Shown here piece by piece: positions 35,026-48,114 of a DNA stretch of 64,000 nucleotides. The notes below the pieces were generated by a model, which did no database searches, was not told the DNA's origin, and was given only the letters and a program-made list of their open reading frames with translations. This stretch comes from Aliagarivorans taiwanensis DSM 22990. Its GTDB lineage: Bacteria; Pseudomonadota; Gammaproteobacteria; Enterobacterales; Celerinatantimonadaceae. The stretch covers positions 45,044 to 109,043 of the forward strand of contig NZ_AUBZ01000018.1 of assembly GCF_000429505.1 (NCBI RefSeq). Direction: 5' to 3'. A program made the position numbers and the translations under genes. Numbering within the stretch: the stretch's first letter is position 1; every line of letters starts with the position of its first letter.

Positions 35026-35379
35026 ATGCTGGCCAAAATCATCGGTGTTCTATTAATAGTTGCAGGCGTTGTATTGGCGTGGAATCCCGAACTTGTCAGC
35101 AACAAACCCATTCCCAGCGATACCTTTCAAGCCACCGAGCGGCGGATTTGGTGGGGCCTACTCATCGGTGCTGGGACGCTGCTGATGTTCCACCATCAGC
35201 TGCAGCCGTGGGGCGCTACTATTGCCGCCACTGGCGCGTCACTGTTGTTTGGCCTGTTGGTGGCAAGGCTGATCGGCATCATGCTCGATGGCCCGGTGCT
35301 GAAGCAATGGATTAACGTGGGAATCGAGTTGGTGATTTTGCTGCCGCTGGTGTGGTGGTATTTCCGCGCTCGAACCTAG
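35026..35379 (+). CDS. Small membrane protein (DUF4345-like)
   Basis: This 117-residue protein has four hydrophobic segments and begins MLAKIIGVLLIVAGVVLAWNP. A wholly new start is chosen at ATG 35026, with AGGAG 7 nt upstream, instead of the open frame from 34960. The shape resembles DUF4345-type four-helix membrane proteins, but I am not certain of the family. The function is unknown. Confidence 0.6.
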   Translation: MLAKIIGVLLIVAGVVLAWNPELVSNKPIPSDTFQATERRIWWGLLIGAGTLLMFHHQLQPWGATIAATGASLLFGLLVARLIGIMLDGPVLKQWINVGIELVILLPLVWWYFRART

Positions 35380-35437
35380 CGCGGTGCTTTCCTGCAAGCC
35401 TTGATGCCGGCTCTCGCCATTCTAAGCCGAAGCCAAG

Positions 35438-36403
35438 CTACAACCCCCAGCTTATCCCGGTTTTCTGCTCTGACAGGGCCCATAGCTCACTGGCCATGGC
35501 GCGGTCGAGGGCGACCTCATCAAGCTGACACTCGCCCACCGGACCTACTGTATCGGCTCGTTGGGTTGGGCCGTATAGGCGCAGTGGCGTGAGTGCCTCG
35601 CTGGTTGCGCACATTACCTCGGGCCATGAGCCCTTCTCGGCGGACTGGGCAATCACCCGTTGTAGCACCGACCACAGGATCTTGTTAAAGCGGCTAGCGG
35701 TATCCATCAGCAAGTTGGTGCGAGAAGCGCCGGGGTGGCAGATCTGTACCTGAACCTGCTTGCCCGTAGCCTCAATGCGGCGTTGTAGCTCAAAGCCAAA
35801 CATCATTTGCGCCAGCTTACTTTGGGCATAGGAGTTCCAAGCGGTGTAGTTGTTGTCGAAGTTCAGATCGTCAAACTGAATCCGCTTTAGCCCCATCTTG
35901 TAGGCATTGCTCCCCACCACCACGATACGCCCCTGCGAGGCGTTGATGCGCTCGAACAGTAGCCTACACAGCAAAAAATGACCGAAGTGATTAACGCCAA
36001 GTTGGCTTTCAAAGCCATCGACGGTGAGTTGCTGCTTGGCCACTTGAGCGATGGCGCCATTGCAGATCAGCGCATCGATGTGGTCAACGCGCTCGAGGAT
36101 TTGTGCGGCGGCGTCGCGTACCGAGTTCAACTCTGCCAGGTCCATACGAATAAACGAGACCTTGGCGTCGTTACCAAACTCCTGCTTCAAGCTGTGAATG
36201 GCTGCTGCAGATTTATCGTTGTTGCGATTGAGCATTACCACGCGGGCCCCTTTTGAGAGAAACACCCGACTTGCCTCAAAGCCAGCGCCGGAGTTTGCGC
36301 CGCTAATCAGATAGGTCTTGCCGGTCAGGGAGCCAAGTTGCGCTGGTGTCCAACCTTGAGTGTTGCGTTTACTGTGGGTGTTGCGTTTGCTGTGGGTGTT
36401 CAT
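35438..36403 (-). CDS. Short-chain dehydrogenase/reductase (classical/extended type)
   Basis: This 321-residue oxidoreductase has the nucleotide motif ISGANSGAGFEASRVFLSKG near residue 30, the catalytic region VVVGSNAYKMG....YTAWNSYAQSKLAQMMFG (Tyr and Lys of Y-x-x-x-K are in YAQSK), and ICHPGASRTNL. It is similar to protochlorophyllide reductase/retinol dehydrogenase-type SDRs. Its first 18 residues are a three-fold imperfect repeat of NTHSKR encoded by an 18-bp tandem repeat (36350-36403), which is unusual. It is divergent from an AraC-family regulator, so it is probably that protein's target. The substrate is unknown. Confidence 0.8.
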   Translation of the reverse strand: MNTHSKRNTHSKRNTQGWTPAQLGSLTGKTYLISGANSGAGFEASRVFLSKGARVVMLNRNNDKSAAAIHSLKQEFGNDAKVSFIRMDLAELNSVRDAAAQILERVDHIDALICNGAIAQVAKQQLTVDGFESQLGVNHFGHFLLCRLLFERINASQGRIVVVGSNAYKMGLKRIQFDDLNFDNNYTAWNSYAQSKLAQMMFGFELQRRIEATGKQVQVQICHPGASRTNLLMDTASRFNKILWSVLQRVIAQSAEKGSWPEVMCATSEALTPLRLYGPTQRADTVGPVGECQLDEVALDRAMASELWALSEQKTGISWGL

Positions 36404-36616
36404 GCTTCAAGCTCCCCGGTTTGCGTTGATGGTGTCTGTGCTGCTTAGGCGCTTAGCCGCGTTAAGCGCTGGCTTAGGGCTGAGTGAAAGCAGTGGTCGT
36501 TGTGCGTTTGAACTATATGTCTCGGTGTGGTCGCAAACTAGGCGCTTTAGTCGCTAAAAATTGCCTAATTGTCTCGCTTGCTTGAATGCAGCGGCAGGCG
36601 GCGCTAGTTTGAAAGC

Positions 36617-37522
36617 ATGAGTAAACACCAGATAAAACACCTTGTAGTGCAGGCCCTCCATGAAGATGGCTTGCTCGATACCGGCATCGCTGGCGTGCAG
36701 TTATTTCGCGTCAGCCAGTCGGTAAGCTGCGCTCCGGCGGTATATCAACCGACCGTGGTGGCGATTGTGAGTGGCGCGAAACAGGCCATCCTCGATGGCA
36801 AGCGCTACCACTACGACAGCAGCCAGTATCTGTGCTGCCCGATGTCGATGCCGGTGGAAGCGGGCACACCCGAGGCATCACCAGACAATCCCTTGCTGGG
36901 GGTCTATATCACCCTCGATCCTAAGTTAATGACCGATTTGGCCCTCGAGATGGAGCGCGCCAATACGTCGCTTCGTCCGCCGCAACATGGCATGCATCCC
37001 GAGGGGCTAACCCTGGCGCGCTGGGATGAACGCTTTACGGATGCACTGCTGCGACTGCTGCAATTGAGCGGCAACGCCACTGACAGCGCGATACTGGGAG
37101 AAGGGCGCTTACGCGAGCTTTATTACGCCATCTTAAAGGGGGATGCGGGACACGCCGCCAGACGGGCCTTTGGGGTAGGCAACCAAATTGCCCGCTCAAT
37201 CGAGCTGCTCTCGTCTCGCTTGGGTGAAGTGGTCACCATCGAGGAGATGGCTGCGCAGGTGGGGATGAGCCGCGCCGTGTTCCATCGCAAATTTAAGCAG
37301 GCGACCAGCATGTCGCCGATTCAGTTTGTGAAATCAATGCGCCTCAACAATGCTGCCATGAAGATCGCCGGAGGCACCCCAGTGAATGTTGCAGCCATGG
37401 AGGTGGGCTATGTCAGCTCATCACAGTTTAGTCGCGAGTTTAAGCGGATGTATGGGCAGTCACCGAAGCAATGGGGACTATCCCGGCAGCTACCGGGTGA
37501 TATCGCACAAGGCTTGGTTTGA
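36617..37522 (+). CDS. AraC-family transcriptional regulator (AraC_N type)
   Basis: This 301-residue regulator has an N-terminal cupin-like AraC_N domain (VSGAKQAILDGKRYHYDSSQ; CCPMSMPVEAGTPEASPDNP) and two C-terminal HTH motifs (VTIEEMAAQVGMSRAVFHRKF; PVNVAAMEVGYVSSSQFSREF). The pattern matches YqhC-like regulators, which are usually divergent from aldehyde/alcohol reductases. Here the neighbour is the divergent SDR gene, 213 bp away. Activation by electrophiles is possible by analogy. Confidence 0.85.
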   Translation: MSKHQIKHLVVQALHEDGLLDTGIAGVQLFRVSQSVSCAPAVYQPTVVAIVSGAKQAILDGKRYHYDSSQYLCCPMSMPVEAGTPEASPDNPLLGVYITLDPKLMTDLALEMERANTSLRPPQHGMHPEGLTLARWDERFTDALLRLLQLSGNATDSAILGEGRLRELYYAILKGDAGHAARRAFGVGNQIARSIELLSSRLGEVVTIEEMAAQVGMSRAVFHRKFKQATSMSPIQFVKSMRLNNAAMKIAGGTPVNVAAMEVGYVSSSQFSREFKRMYGQSPKQWGLSRQLPGDIAQGLV

Positions 37523-37676
37523 GTTAGAGCCAAAGCTCAAATTGCGCGCCTTGCCACATATTCCATCATCACTCCCAGAGCTAGGGCGACCTAGCTCCAC
37601 TCCGTCACCAATCGCGGTGAAAACACAAGGATTACTGTCTACGCTGACGAGATATTGTTCTTGTCAGAATGTTTGA

Positions 37677-38987
37677 GTGAGCGACAAAGCCATGTTCATG
37701 TTTGGAAAGAAGTCAGAAGAAAACCTACCTAACACCCACGGTGACAATGTCCTAGTCGCCATGAACCACAGCCTCGCCATGATTGAGTTCAAGCCCGATG
37801 GCACCATCGTCGATGCCAGCGACTTGTTCTTGCAGTGCGTGGGTTACCGTAGAGACGAGATTAAAGGTCAGCATCATCGCATCTTCTGCGATAAGCGCTA
37901 TGCAAACAGCGCTGAGTACAGCCAGTTTTGGCGGGATATTGCCGCAGGAAAACAGCAGTCTGGCACCTTTGAGCGTTTCGACAAGCAAGGCAACAAGATC
38001 ATGTTGGATGCGACCTACTTCCCCATCAGAAATGAGCAAGGCGAAGTCACCGGGGCCATGAAGATTGCCAACGATGTCACCCAGATCTTTGAGCAAGAGC
38101 GCACTCAAAAAGCCATTCTCGATGCCTTGGACAAATCCATGGCGGTGATTGAGTTCGATGTGAAAGGTAACATTATTCAGGCCAACCAAAACTTCCTGGC
38201 GACGCTGGGTTACTCGGCCAACGAGGTGGTAGGCAAACACCATCGCATCTTCTGTTTTGATGATTTCTACCAACAGAATCCGAACTTCTGGCAAGAGCTG
38301 GGTAATGGCGAGATCAAATCAGGCCAGTTCCTACGCAAAAGCGCCAGCGGCAGCAATGTCTGGATCGAGGCCACCTACAACCCGGTTTACGACGAGCACG
38401 GCAAGGTGCACAAGGTCATCAAGTTTGCCTCGGATATCACTGAGGAAGTCGAGAAGAACCGCGCCATTGCCGAGGCCTCGGAGATTGCCCACAGCACCTC
38501 GGTAGAAACTGCCCAAATCGCCAAGCAAGGGGCCAACTTGCTGGCGGACTCGGTTGAGGTATCGCAAAACATCTCGCGGCAAGTGCAAGAGACCGTCACC
38601 AAGGTGCAAACCTTAAATGAGCGCTCTAAAAGCATCGAGCAGATCGTCTCGACCATTAAAGGCATCGCCGAGCAGACCAACCTGCTGGCCCTGAATGCGG
38701 CTATTGAAGCGGCGCGGGCCGGGGATCAGGGGCGCGGATTCGCGGTGGTGGCCGATGAGGTTAGGCAATTGGCATCGCGCACTGCCGAGTCCACTTCGGA
38801 GATCACCGACGTGGTTAACGAAAACCAAGCGCTGACGGTATCTGTGACCAGCCTGATGGCCGAAGTAGCCGATATCTCCCAGCAAGGCAGCGATAAAATC
38901 TCTGAAGTCTCGGTGGTGATGGACGAGATCCACAAAGGCGCGGAAAACGTCTCGGAAACCGTGATGAACCTGACCGACAATCATTAA
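37677..38987 (+). CDS. Soluble PAS-PAS methyl-accepting chemotaxis protein (BdlA-like)
   Basis: This 436-residue protein has two PAS domains of the same subtype (each with [18 protein letters not shown] or [18 protein letters not shown]) at residues about 25-135 and 147-255, and an MCP signalling domain with the hairpin tip [18 protein letters not shown] and [20 protein letters not shown]. There is no membrane segment. This order and length match the BdlA family of cytoplasmic receptors implicated in biofilm dispersal. The start is GTG 37677, but ATG 37692 (MFMFGKK) is an equally plausible alternative because no strong ribosome-binding site decides. It is probably a redox or metabolic sensor. 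Confidence 0.82.
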   Translation: MSDKAMFMFGKKSEENLPNTHGDNVLVAMNHSLAMIEFKPDGTIVDASDLFLQCVGYRRDEIKGQHHRIFCDKRYANSAEYSQFWRDIAAGKQQSGTFERFDKQGNKIMLDATYFPIRNEQGEVTGAMKIANDVTQIFEQERTQKAILDALDKSMAVIEFDVKGNIIQANQNFLATLGYSANEVVGKHHRIFCFDDFYQQNPNFWQELGNGEIKSGQFLRKSASGSNVWIEATYNPVYDEHGKVHKVIKFASDITEEVEKNRAIAEASEIAHSTSVETAQIAKQGANLLADSVEVSQNISRQVQETVTKVQTLNERSKSIEQIVSTIKGIAEQTNLLALNAAIEAARAGDQGRGFAVVADEVRQLASRTAESTSEITDVVNENQALTVSVTSLMAEVADISQQGSDKISEVSVVMDEIHKGAENVSETVMNLTDNH

Positions 38988-38997
38988 GCCGTTCGCT

Positions 38998-39028
38998 GTC
39001 ACGTCTAGCCTCAATCGCTAGGCGTGAC
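38998..39028 (+). terminator. Terminator-like hairpin after the chemoreceptor gene
   Basis: GTCACGTCTAGC (38998-39009) pairs with GCTAGGCGTGAC (39017-39028) with one G-T mismatch and a 7-nt loop. It begins 11 bp after the stop codon. The T-tract is weak (TGCTTTGG), so confidence is moderate. Confidence 0.55.
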
Positions 39029-39228
39029 TGCTTTGGGGCCTGCGTCTTCCAGCCAATTACTCGTCAAACCCTCCTTCACATACCGACTGGCCTAACAGCT
39101 TCAGCCATCTGGCACTAAACCCAGACAAAGATCATTTCTATTCTAAACACACTAGTTAATAGCGCGATGGATTGGCGCTTAGCCCAAAGGATTATTCGGT
39201 AGCACCTCGCTATTGCAGACAAAGCTAA

Positions 39229-40041
<813 letters not shown>

Positions 40042-40097
40042 GCCACAAGCGAATCAAGTAACGATTTAAGCGAATATCTGTATTTAAGGAGTGAAAC

Positions 40098-41219
40098 ATG
40101 ATTATTGGCGTACCTAGCGAGATTAAAGTCCACGAGTATCGGGTTGGTTTGGTACCTGCCTCTGTTCAAGAGTTGGTAAAACATGGCCACAGCGTGCTTA
40201 TTCAAAGCGGTGCCGGTGTAGGAATTGGTATCAGCGACGACGACTACATCAAAGCCGGTGCCAGCATAGTTGGCTCAGCGGTGGATGTGTTCGCCCAAGC
40301 CGAGATGGTAGTGAAGGTGAAAGAACCACTGGCTGAAGAGCGCGCCATGCTGCGTGAAGACCAGCTGCTGTTCACCTACCTACACCTTGCCCCCGATGTG
40401 CCACAAACCGACGACCTACTGGGTAGCGGCGCGGTCTGTGTTGCCTACGAAACCGTAACAGCAGCTAACGGCTCGCTACCGCTGTTGGCGCCTATGTCAG
40501 AGGTTGCAGGTCGTATGGCGATACAGGCCGGCGCCCATTGTTTGGAAAAAGCCAATGGCGGTCTGGGCATGCTGCTTGGTGGTGTTAGTGGGGTTGAGCC
40601 CGCCAAGATCACCATCATCGGTGGCGGTGTGGTGGGTAAGAACGCCGCACAAATGGCAGCAGGCCTGCGCGCCGACGTGACTATTTTGGACAACAACATC
40701 GACACCCTGCGTGCGCTGGATAGCGAGTTCGGCGGTCAGGTGAAGACTGTGTTCTCCAACCAATACAACCTGGAAGCCTCGGTACTTGAAGCCGACTTGG
40801 TAATTGGTGGGGTACTGATCCCCGGTGCTGCCGCGCCGAAGCTGGTTACCGCTGAGATGATCAAAGCGATGAAGGCTGGCTCTGCAGTAGTCGATGTGGC
40901 GATTGACCAAGGCGGCTGCTTCGCCACCTCGAAAGCCACTACCCACGCAGAACCGACTTACATCGTCGATGATGTGGTTCACTACTGCGTGGCCAACATG
41001 CCGGGCGCAGTAGCGCGCACCTCAACCTTCGCCCTGAACAACGCGACCCTGCCCTATGTACTGCAGCTAGCGAACTTGGGTTACAAGCAAGCGCTGCTGG
41101 CGAATCCACATCTGTTGGCAGGCTTGAATGTGATGCATGGTCAGCTAACTAACCAAAGCGTGGGCGAGAGCCAAGCCAAGGACTTCTTGGATCCATTGGC
41201 GGCGTTGAAAGCGGCGTAA
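40098..41219 (+). CDS. ald: Alanine dehydrogenase
   Basis: This 373-residue NAD-dependent enzyme has the Ald signatures MIIGVPSEIKVHEYRVGLVP, the KVKEPLAEE segment with the active-site Lys, FTYLHLAP with the catalytic His, and the Rossmann motif IGGGVVGKNAAQMAAGL. It interconverts alanine and pyruvate plus ammonia. In the taurine pathway it would regenerate the pyruvate that Tpa consumes. TAAGGAG lies 8 nt before the ATG. A Rho-independent terminator follows. Confidence 0.92.
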   Translation: MIIGVPSEIKVHEYRVGLVPASVQELVKHGHSVLIQSGAGVGIGISDDDYIKAGASIVGSAVDVFAQAEMVVKVKEPLAEERAMLREDQLLFTYLHLAPDVPQTDDLLGSGAVCVAYETVTAANGSLPLLAPMSEVAGRMAIQAGAHCLEKANGGLGMLLGGVSGVEPAKITIIGGGVVGKNAAQMAAGLRADVTILDNNIDTLRALDSEFGGQVKTVFSNQYNLEASVLEADLVIGGVLIPGAAAPKLVTAEMIKAMKAGSAVVDVAIDQGGCFATSKATTHAEPTYIVDDVVHYCVANMPGAVARTSTFALNNATLPYVLQLANLGYKQALLANPHLLAGLNVMHGQLTNQSVGESQAKDFLDPLAALKAA

Positions 41220-41240
41220 CGATTTAATTTGATGGAAGGA

Positions 41241-41273
41241 CCCGCTCAGCACTAACCGGCTGGGCGGGCTTTG
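41241..41273 (+). terminator. Rho-independent terminator of ald
   Basis: CCCGCTCAGC (41241-41250) pairs with GCTGGGCGGG (41259-41268), one G-T pair, and CTTTG follows. It is 21 bp after the ald stop and also lies just ahead of the convergent secreted-protein gene. Confidence 0.8.
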
Positions 41274-41276
41274 TGC

Positions 41277-41936
41277 TTATTTATACACGGTGCGGCTGCA
41301 CATTAGTTTGGTTATCTCGTAGGCGTTTTCACCCTCTGCGAGTTCAGGGTTCCAGCCATCTAGCGTGATGTTGTTCCAATTTCCACGGTACACACTCAAG
41401 TAGGTTTTAGGCACTTGAGGATCGTAAATAGGGGGGTGATACTTGAACAGGCTCTCTGAAACGAGATAATTTTGGTACCCATTCATTCGGCAGTAGAACA
41501 GGCCACTTACCCTAGACACGCCGTACCATTTTACTTGTGGATAGTAGAACGCCTTTTTCTCTACAACCGGTTGGGGTTCAACATGGAGCTTACATGTGAC
41601 TGAGCTCAGTCTTGCCATATCGGGCACAATCGCAGTGGGAATACTGGCCATTAACTCCCACAAGCCTTCTCGATAGCGCAACATGATGTCGCCGTAGCCT
41701 TTATTGGTAAACGAACCACTTTCTAACAAGTAGTCGGGATTCTTCTCTTTACAGAACTGCTCTGCTGACGACTTATCGATAGGGTAGGACTGAGTAGAGT
41801 TCGAGTCGTACATCACATCGACGGCGCGAAGTGTTGGGTTCTCGAAGGTATACAGCTTATCGGCAGCGATAGTGGATATTGAAACGGTGCTTAGTATTGC
41901 GGCGGTTGCGAGTGTTGCAAGACGTGCGTGGCTCAT
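41277..41936 (-). CDS. Secreted hypothetical protein
   Basis: This 219-residue protein has a signal peptide (LATLATAAILSTVSISTIAA, cleaved before DKLYTF). ATG 41936 has AAGGAA 6 nt upstream and is chosen over the ORF start at 42002. The mature protein has several Cys (positions near 60, 114, 148 and the C-terminus), suggesting a periplasmic disulfide-bonded fold. I do not recognise a family. It is a single-gene unit. Confidence 0.65.
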   Translation of the reverse strand: MSHARLATLATAAILSTVSISTIAADKLYTFENPTLRAVDVMYDSNSTQSYPIDKSSAEQFCKEKNPDYLLESGSFTNKGYGDIMLRYREGLWELMASIPTAIVPDMARLSSVTCKLHVEPQPVVEKKAFYYPQVKWYGVSRVSGLFYCRMNGYQNYLVSESLFKYHPPIYDPQVPKTYLSVYRGNWNNITLDGWNPELAEGENAYEITKLMCSRTVYK

Positions 41937-42085
41937 TTTCAATTCCTTTTGGTTAACGTTACAAGGGTGTTCGTTAACCAATTTAATTGATTTGTAAATC
42001 AATTGTGGTGAGCGCAGTCACGTTTGATGATTAATTGTTTTTGTTGTCAATAGTGGCTTTGGAGCCGTTCATAGTGAGTCGTCAG

Positions 42086-42841
42086 TTATCGACCAAACAA
42101 GCCATCCCAACCCAACTTCAAGGCCAACAGCGTTAGCAGCCACTTCAACCAAAAATGAAAGCGCTGGTCGTTGCTGCGCCGCAGTAGCTGCCTGCCGCAT
42201 ACGGTTCCGCAGAAACCGCTAGCCACCATTAGCACAATCAAGCCCAGCCACTGCTGATAGGCAAAGCCCAGCAGGCCAAACACCAAGGCCTTAATCACAT
42301 GTTGGGTGCTGAGCATAGCGGCCATATTGGCCACTAGGCGCATCCGCTCATGGAGCAGGTGCTTGAGGCCCGACATCAGCACTGGCCCGGTCGCGCCCAC
42401 CAACATGGTGAGAAAGGCGGTGGCTAAACCGAGCAATCCAACGCGCTTGGGGGAGAGGGAAGGGAGCGTAAGCGGCAGCCATGCGCTCTGCAAAATAAAG
42501 ATGGCGAGCAGTAGCTGTATCCAGTGAGCAGGTAGACTCAGTGCTAGCTGCCCGCCAAGCAAGGAGCCGCCAATACAGCCCAGTGCGAACCACCCCAGCA
42601 TCGACCAGTTCACATACTCGCGAAACAGCCAGGTGCGGCCGCTATTACTCCCCAACTGCACCAAGGCATGCACCGGCACAATGGCGCTGGCGGGGACCAG
42701 TTGCGCCATCACCGCAATCAATAGCGAGCCACCGCCAATCCCCATGGCGGCAGTTAGCCCGGAGGTAAAAAAGCTCAGGCCGATTAGTAGCAGAGAATCG
42801 AGAAGGTCGAGAGCGGGTGGGAGCAGGGTGATTGCTGACAT
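42086..42841 (-). CDS. TauE/SafE-family membrane exporter
   Basis: This 251-residue membrane protein has about eight hydrophobic segments and two half-repeats with glycine-rich motifs (AAMGIGGGSLLIAVMAQL near the N-terminus and LVGATGPVLMSGLKH in the second half). The GxGGG motif is diagnostic for the TauE/SafE family, so this is a second, distant paralogue of the 3383-4114 gene. ATG 42841 is preferred to TTG 42904, which lacks a ribosome-binding site. Substrate export of sulfite or an organic acid is a family inference. Confidence 0.7.
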   Translation of the reverse strand: MSAITLLPPALDLLDSLLLIGLSFFTSGLTAAMGIGGGSLLIAVMAQLVPASAIVPVHALVQLGSNSGRTWLFREYVNWSMLGWFALGCIGGSLLGGQLALSLPAHWIQLLLAIFILQSAWLPLTLPSLSPKRVGLLGLATAFLTMLVGATGPVLMSGLKHLLHERMRLVANMAAMLSTQHVIKALVFGLLGFAYQQWLGLIVLMVASGFCGTVCGRQLLRRSNDQRFHFWLKWLLTLLALKLGWDGLFGR

Positions 42842-43286
42842 TGCGTGTCCAAAGGGCTGGGCTGTGCTTTGCCTTGCAGTAGCAGGCAAGTCAGCGACGC
42901 TCAACCCTAATGTTAGTATTTACTATAAATGTTAATATCTAAATCAATAGCTTAGCGTAGATGAAATATTTTTTTCAGTGAGTTTGGGCTAGGGTTAGAT
43001 TTACTAATCAACGCACAAGTACAGCGATGGCTTAAGATCTCGTTAATACTGATTTATATGGAAATATATATCGCTCATAAATTCTTTGGTGGGTCATAAT
43101 GCTGTCTTGGTGGTTTTGCGTAGATTAATTAGTCTTGTGAGCCACTTCGTAAATCTGACGACTGCACCAATTTGGATTAGCAAACTTAGGGCTGAGCTGA
43201 TGTTACGCAGGTGTAAGCAAGGTTATACTCAAACTCCGTTTTGATGGATAAGCGCGTTGCTATGCAACCAATCGCAGGTAAGGACT
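42842..43286 (+). other. Intergenic region upstream of the gcv operon
   Basis: No coding sequence is supported. A TATACT hexamer at 43224-43229 could be a -10 element for gcvT, and CTAAT-type boxes, the short core recognised by GcvA in enteric bacteria, occur at 43004-43008 and, inverted, at 43128-43132. I looked for the tandem glycine riboswitch core and did not see it. Confidence 0.35.
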
Positions 43287-44378
43287 ATGGCTCAGAAGAC
43301 TGTACTGCACCAAGCTCACCTTGACGCCGGCGCCAAGCTGGTGGACTTCCACGGCTGGGATATGCCGATCAACTATGGCTCTCAAATCGAAGAGCATCAC
43401 GCAGTGCGCCAGCGCGCCGGCATGTTCGATGTGTCGCATATGACCATTGTCGATATTCAGGGGCCTCAGGCTAAAACCTTCCTGCGCTACCTACTGGCCA
43501 ACGACGTGGCCAAGCTCACCGTTCCCGGTAAGGCCATGTACGGCGGCATGCTCAACCATCAAGGTGGCGTAATCGACGACCTGATTACCTACTACCTTAC
43601 CGAAACCGACTACCGCTTGGTGGTCAACTCCGCCACCCGCGAAAAAGATTTAGCGTGGATCCGTGAACAAGCCGCCGATTTTAAGGTCTCTATCACTGAG
43701 CGCCCAGAGTTGGCGATGATCGCCGTGCAAGGCCCTGAAGCCAAAGCCCTTACCGCCAAGCTGCTAACCAGCGAGCAGCAGCAAGTGGTGGAAGGAATGA
43801 AGCCCTTCTTCGGCGTGCAAGCGGGCGATCTGTTTATTGCCACCACCGGCTACACCGGTGAAGCCGGCTACGAGATTGTAGTGCCAGAGTCACAAGCTGT
43901 TGCCCTATGGCAAGGTCTGTTAGAGCAAGGCGTGCAGCCTTGTGGACTTGGTGCTCGCGACACCCTGCGCCTCGAAGCTGGAATGAACCTCTACGGCCAA
44001 GATATGGACGAGAGCATCTCGCCACTGGCTGCCAATATGGGCTGGACCATTGCCTGGGAGCCAAGCGAGCGCGACTTCATCGGCCGTGAAGCGCTAGAGA
44101 AACAACGCGAGCAAGGCACCGATAAGCTGGTGGGCTTGCTAATGGAGAGCAAGGGCGTAATGCGCGCTGGGCTCTCCGTATGGGTAGAAGATGAAAATGG
44201 CCAGCAACACCAAGGCGTTGTGACCTCGGGCAGCTTTTCGCCCACCCTTGGGCAGAGTATTGCACTGGCCAGAATACCGGCGGTCAAAAGCGAGACCGCG
44301 CTGGTGGAAATGCGTAAAAAACAGGTTAAAGTCAATGTGGTGAAACCTGTTTTTGTCAGAAATGGCGCTAAAGCCTAA
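43287..44378 (+). CDS. gcvT: Glycine cleavage system T protein (aminomethyltransferase)
   Basis: This 363-residue protein has the GcvT start [22 protein letters not shown], the MFDVSHM segment, [11 protein letters not shown] and the catalytic Asp in [15 protein letters not shown]. It transfers the methylene group from the aminomethyl-lipoyl H protein to tetrahydrofolate. ATG 43287 is chosen over TTG 43257; AAGGA precedes it. It is first of gcvT-gcvH-gcvP. Confidence 0.95.
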   Translation: MAQKTVLHQAHLDAGAKLVDFHGWDMPINYGSQIEEHHAVRQRAGMFDVSHMTIVDIQGPQAKTFLRYLLANDVAKLTVPGKAMYGGMLNHQGGVIDDLITYYLTETDYRLVVNSATREKDLAWIREQAADFKVSITERPELAMIAVQGPEAKALTAKLLTSEQQQVVEGMKPFFGVQAGDLFIATTGYTGEAGYEIVVPESQAVALWQGLLEQGVQPCGLGARDTLRLEAGMNLYGQDMDESISPLAANMGWTIAWEPSERDFIGREALEKQREQGTDKLVGLLMESKGVMRAGLSVWVEDENGQQHQGVVTSGSFSPTLGQSIALARIPAVKSETALVEMRKKQVKVNVVKPVFVRNGAKA

Positions 44379-44425
44379 GTTTTTAAAAGTTAACTAGTTT
44401 TTAGTTTTTTGAAGGAAGCACAGCT

Positions 44426-44818
44426 ATGAGTAACAACCCTGCCGACCTACGTTATACCAACAGCCACGAATGGGTACGTTCTGAAGGCGATGGCGTATAC
44501 ACCATCGGGATCACCGCCCACGCCCAAGAGCTACTGGGCGATATGGTATTCGTTGACCTGCCAGACGTTGGCGACGACCTGGATGCCGGCGATGATTGCG
44601 CGGTAGCTGAGTCGGTAAAAGCCGCCTCCGACATCTATGCGCCGATCAGCGGTTCTGTGGTTGCCATCAACGAAGAGTTGGAAGACTCCCCCGAGCTGGT
44701 TAACAGCGACGCCTTTGGCGACGGCTGGCTATTCAAGCTAAAAGCCTCAGACGAGGGTGAGCTGGACGACCTGCTCAACGCCGAAGACTACGCCGCGTCT
44801 ATCGAAGAAGACGAGTAA
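44426..44818 (+). CDS. gcvH: Glycine cleavage system H protein
   Basis: This 130-residue lipoyl carrier shows the lipoylated Lys65 in [18 protein letters not shown] and the SHEWVR N-terminal motif. It shuttles the aminomethyl group between P, T and L proteins. It is 47 bp downstream of gcvT with AAGGAAG before its ATG. Confidence 0.96.
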   Translation: MSNNPADLRYTNSHEWVRSEGDGVYTIGITAHAQELLGDMVFVDLPDVGDDLDAGDDCAVAESVKAASDIYAPISGSVVAINEELEDSPELVNSDAFGDGWLFKLKASDEGELDDLLNAEDYAASIEEDE

Positions 44819-44832
44819 CACCAGCATTACCG

Positions 44833-44901
44833 CAGCCCGCAATGCGGGCTGTCGCCCTCGGTTGGCTTAATGGAGTAAGCCACCACGGCATCGATGCCGT
44901 A
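44833..44901 (+). promoter_or_regulatory. Two hairpins in the gcvH-gcvP spacer
   Basis: CAGCCCGC (44833-44840) pairs with GCGGGCTG (44844-44851) across a 3-nt loop, and ACGGCATCGATGCCGT (44886-44901) is a perfect 16-bp palindrome. They lie in the 152-bp spacer, where they may modulate gcvP expression relative to gcvTH by partial termination or mRNA stabilisation. The first lacks a T-tract. Confidence 0.45.
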
Positions 44902-44970
44902 AGCCTATTGCCTGCCGCATCTCTCTGAAGGAATCAGGCACATCAGCCGACAGATTACAGGAACAACATC

Positions 44971-47862
<2,892 letters not shown>

Positions 47863-47888
47863 GGTTTCGATTCTACTTGTAGTGATTG

Positions 47889-47924
47889 GAAGCGAGCGCT
47901 GCGGGAGTGGTGCTCGCTTTTTTG
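47889..47924 (+). terminator. Rho-independent terminator of gcvP
   Basis: AAGCGAGC (47890-47897) pairs with GCTCGCTT (47912-47919) and a T-run follows. It begins about 27 bp after the gcvP stop, and the proposed transposon end begins right at its T-run. Confidence 0.85.
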
Positions 47925-48047
47925 TTGTGACACGCTTTTGCCCATTTATCTTAAGGTAGAGCAACTCATACTCTATAAGTGTCACATCACAATTAAGTTT
48001 GTGACTAGATTAATTAAGTCTGTGACTGAAATTAAGATTGTGACTGT
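47923..48047. mobile_element. Putative left end of a Tn7-like element with three transposase-binding repeats
   Basis: Three 18-bp direct repeats with consensus AATTAAGNYTGTGACTRN start at 47991, 48012 and 48030, nearly in phase on the helix. A related TTGTGAC lies at 47925-47931 and an inverted GTGTCAC lies near 47979-47985. Arrays of short direct repeats of this kind are the usual TnsB-binding sites at Tn7-like ends. The exact outer terminus is uncertain: TGTTGTGACAC at 47923 (61 bp after the gcvP stop) or TGTCACATCAC at 47980. From here rightwards the sequence is clearly AT-richer than the chromosome and carries tns genes. The other end is beyond the window. Confidence 0.6.
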
Positions 48048-48060
48048 CTAGTCCAGACGT

Positions 48061-48090
48061 AGAAAAGCGAACCGTTTGGTTCGCTTTTCT
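48061..48090 (-). terminator. Perfect hairpin terminator of the STAND gene
   Basis: AGAAAAGCGAACC (48061-48073) and GGTTCGCTTTTCT (48078-48090) form a perfect 13-bp stem with a 4-nt loop. It lies 25 bp past the stop codon of the large minus-strand gene and can work in both directions. Confidence 0.85.
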
Positions 48091-48114
48091 GTTCCTCATT
48101 CTCAATAGATTTAC

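Noticed and set aside
43121..43140. Sequence upstream of gcvT similar to one of the 18-bp end repeats
   Set aside because: A single imperfect copy in AT-rich sequence, with an indel, on the chromosomal side. Chance or a regulator box is more likely than a second transposon end.
42842..43286. Possible glycine riboswitch before gcvT
   Set aside because: The conserved tandem aptamer core is not visible; only CTAAT-type boxes and a TATACT hexamer are seen.
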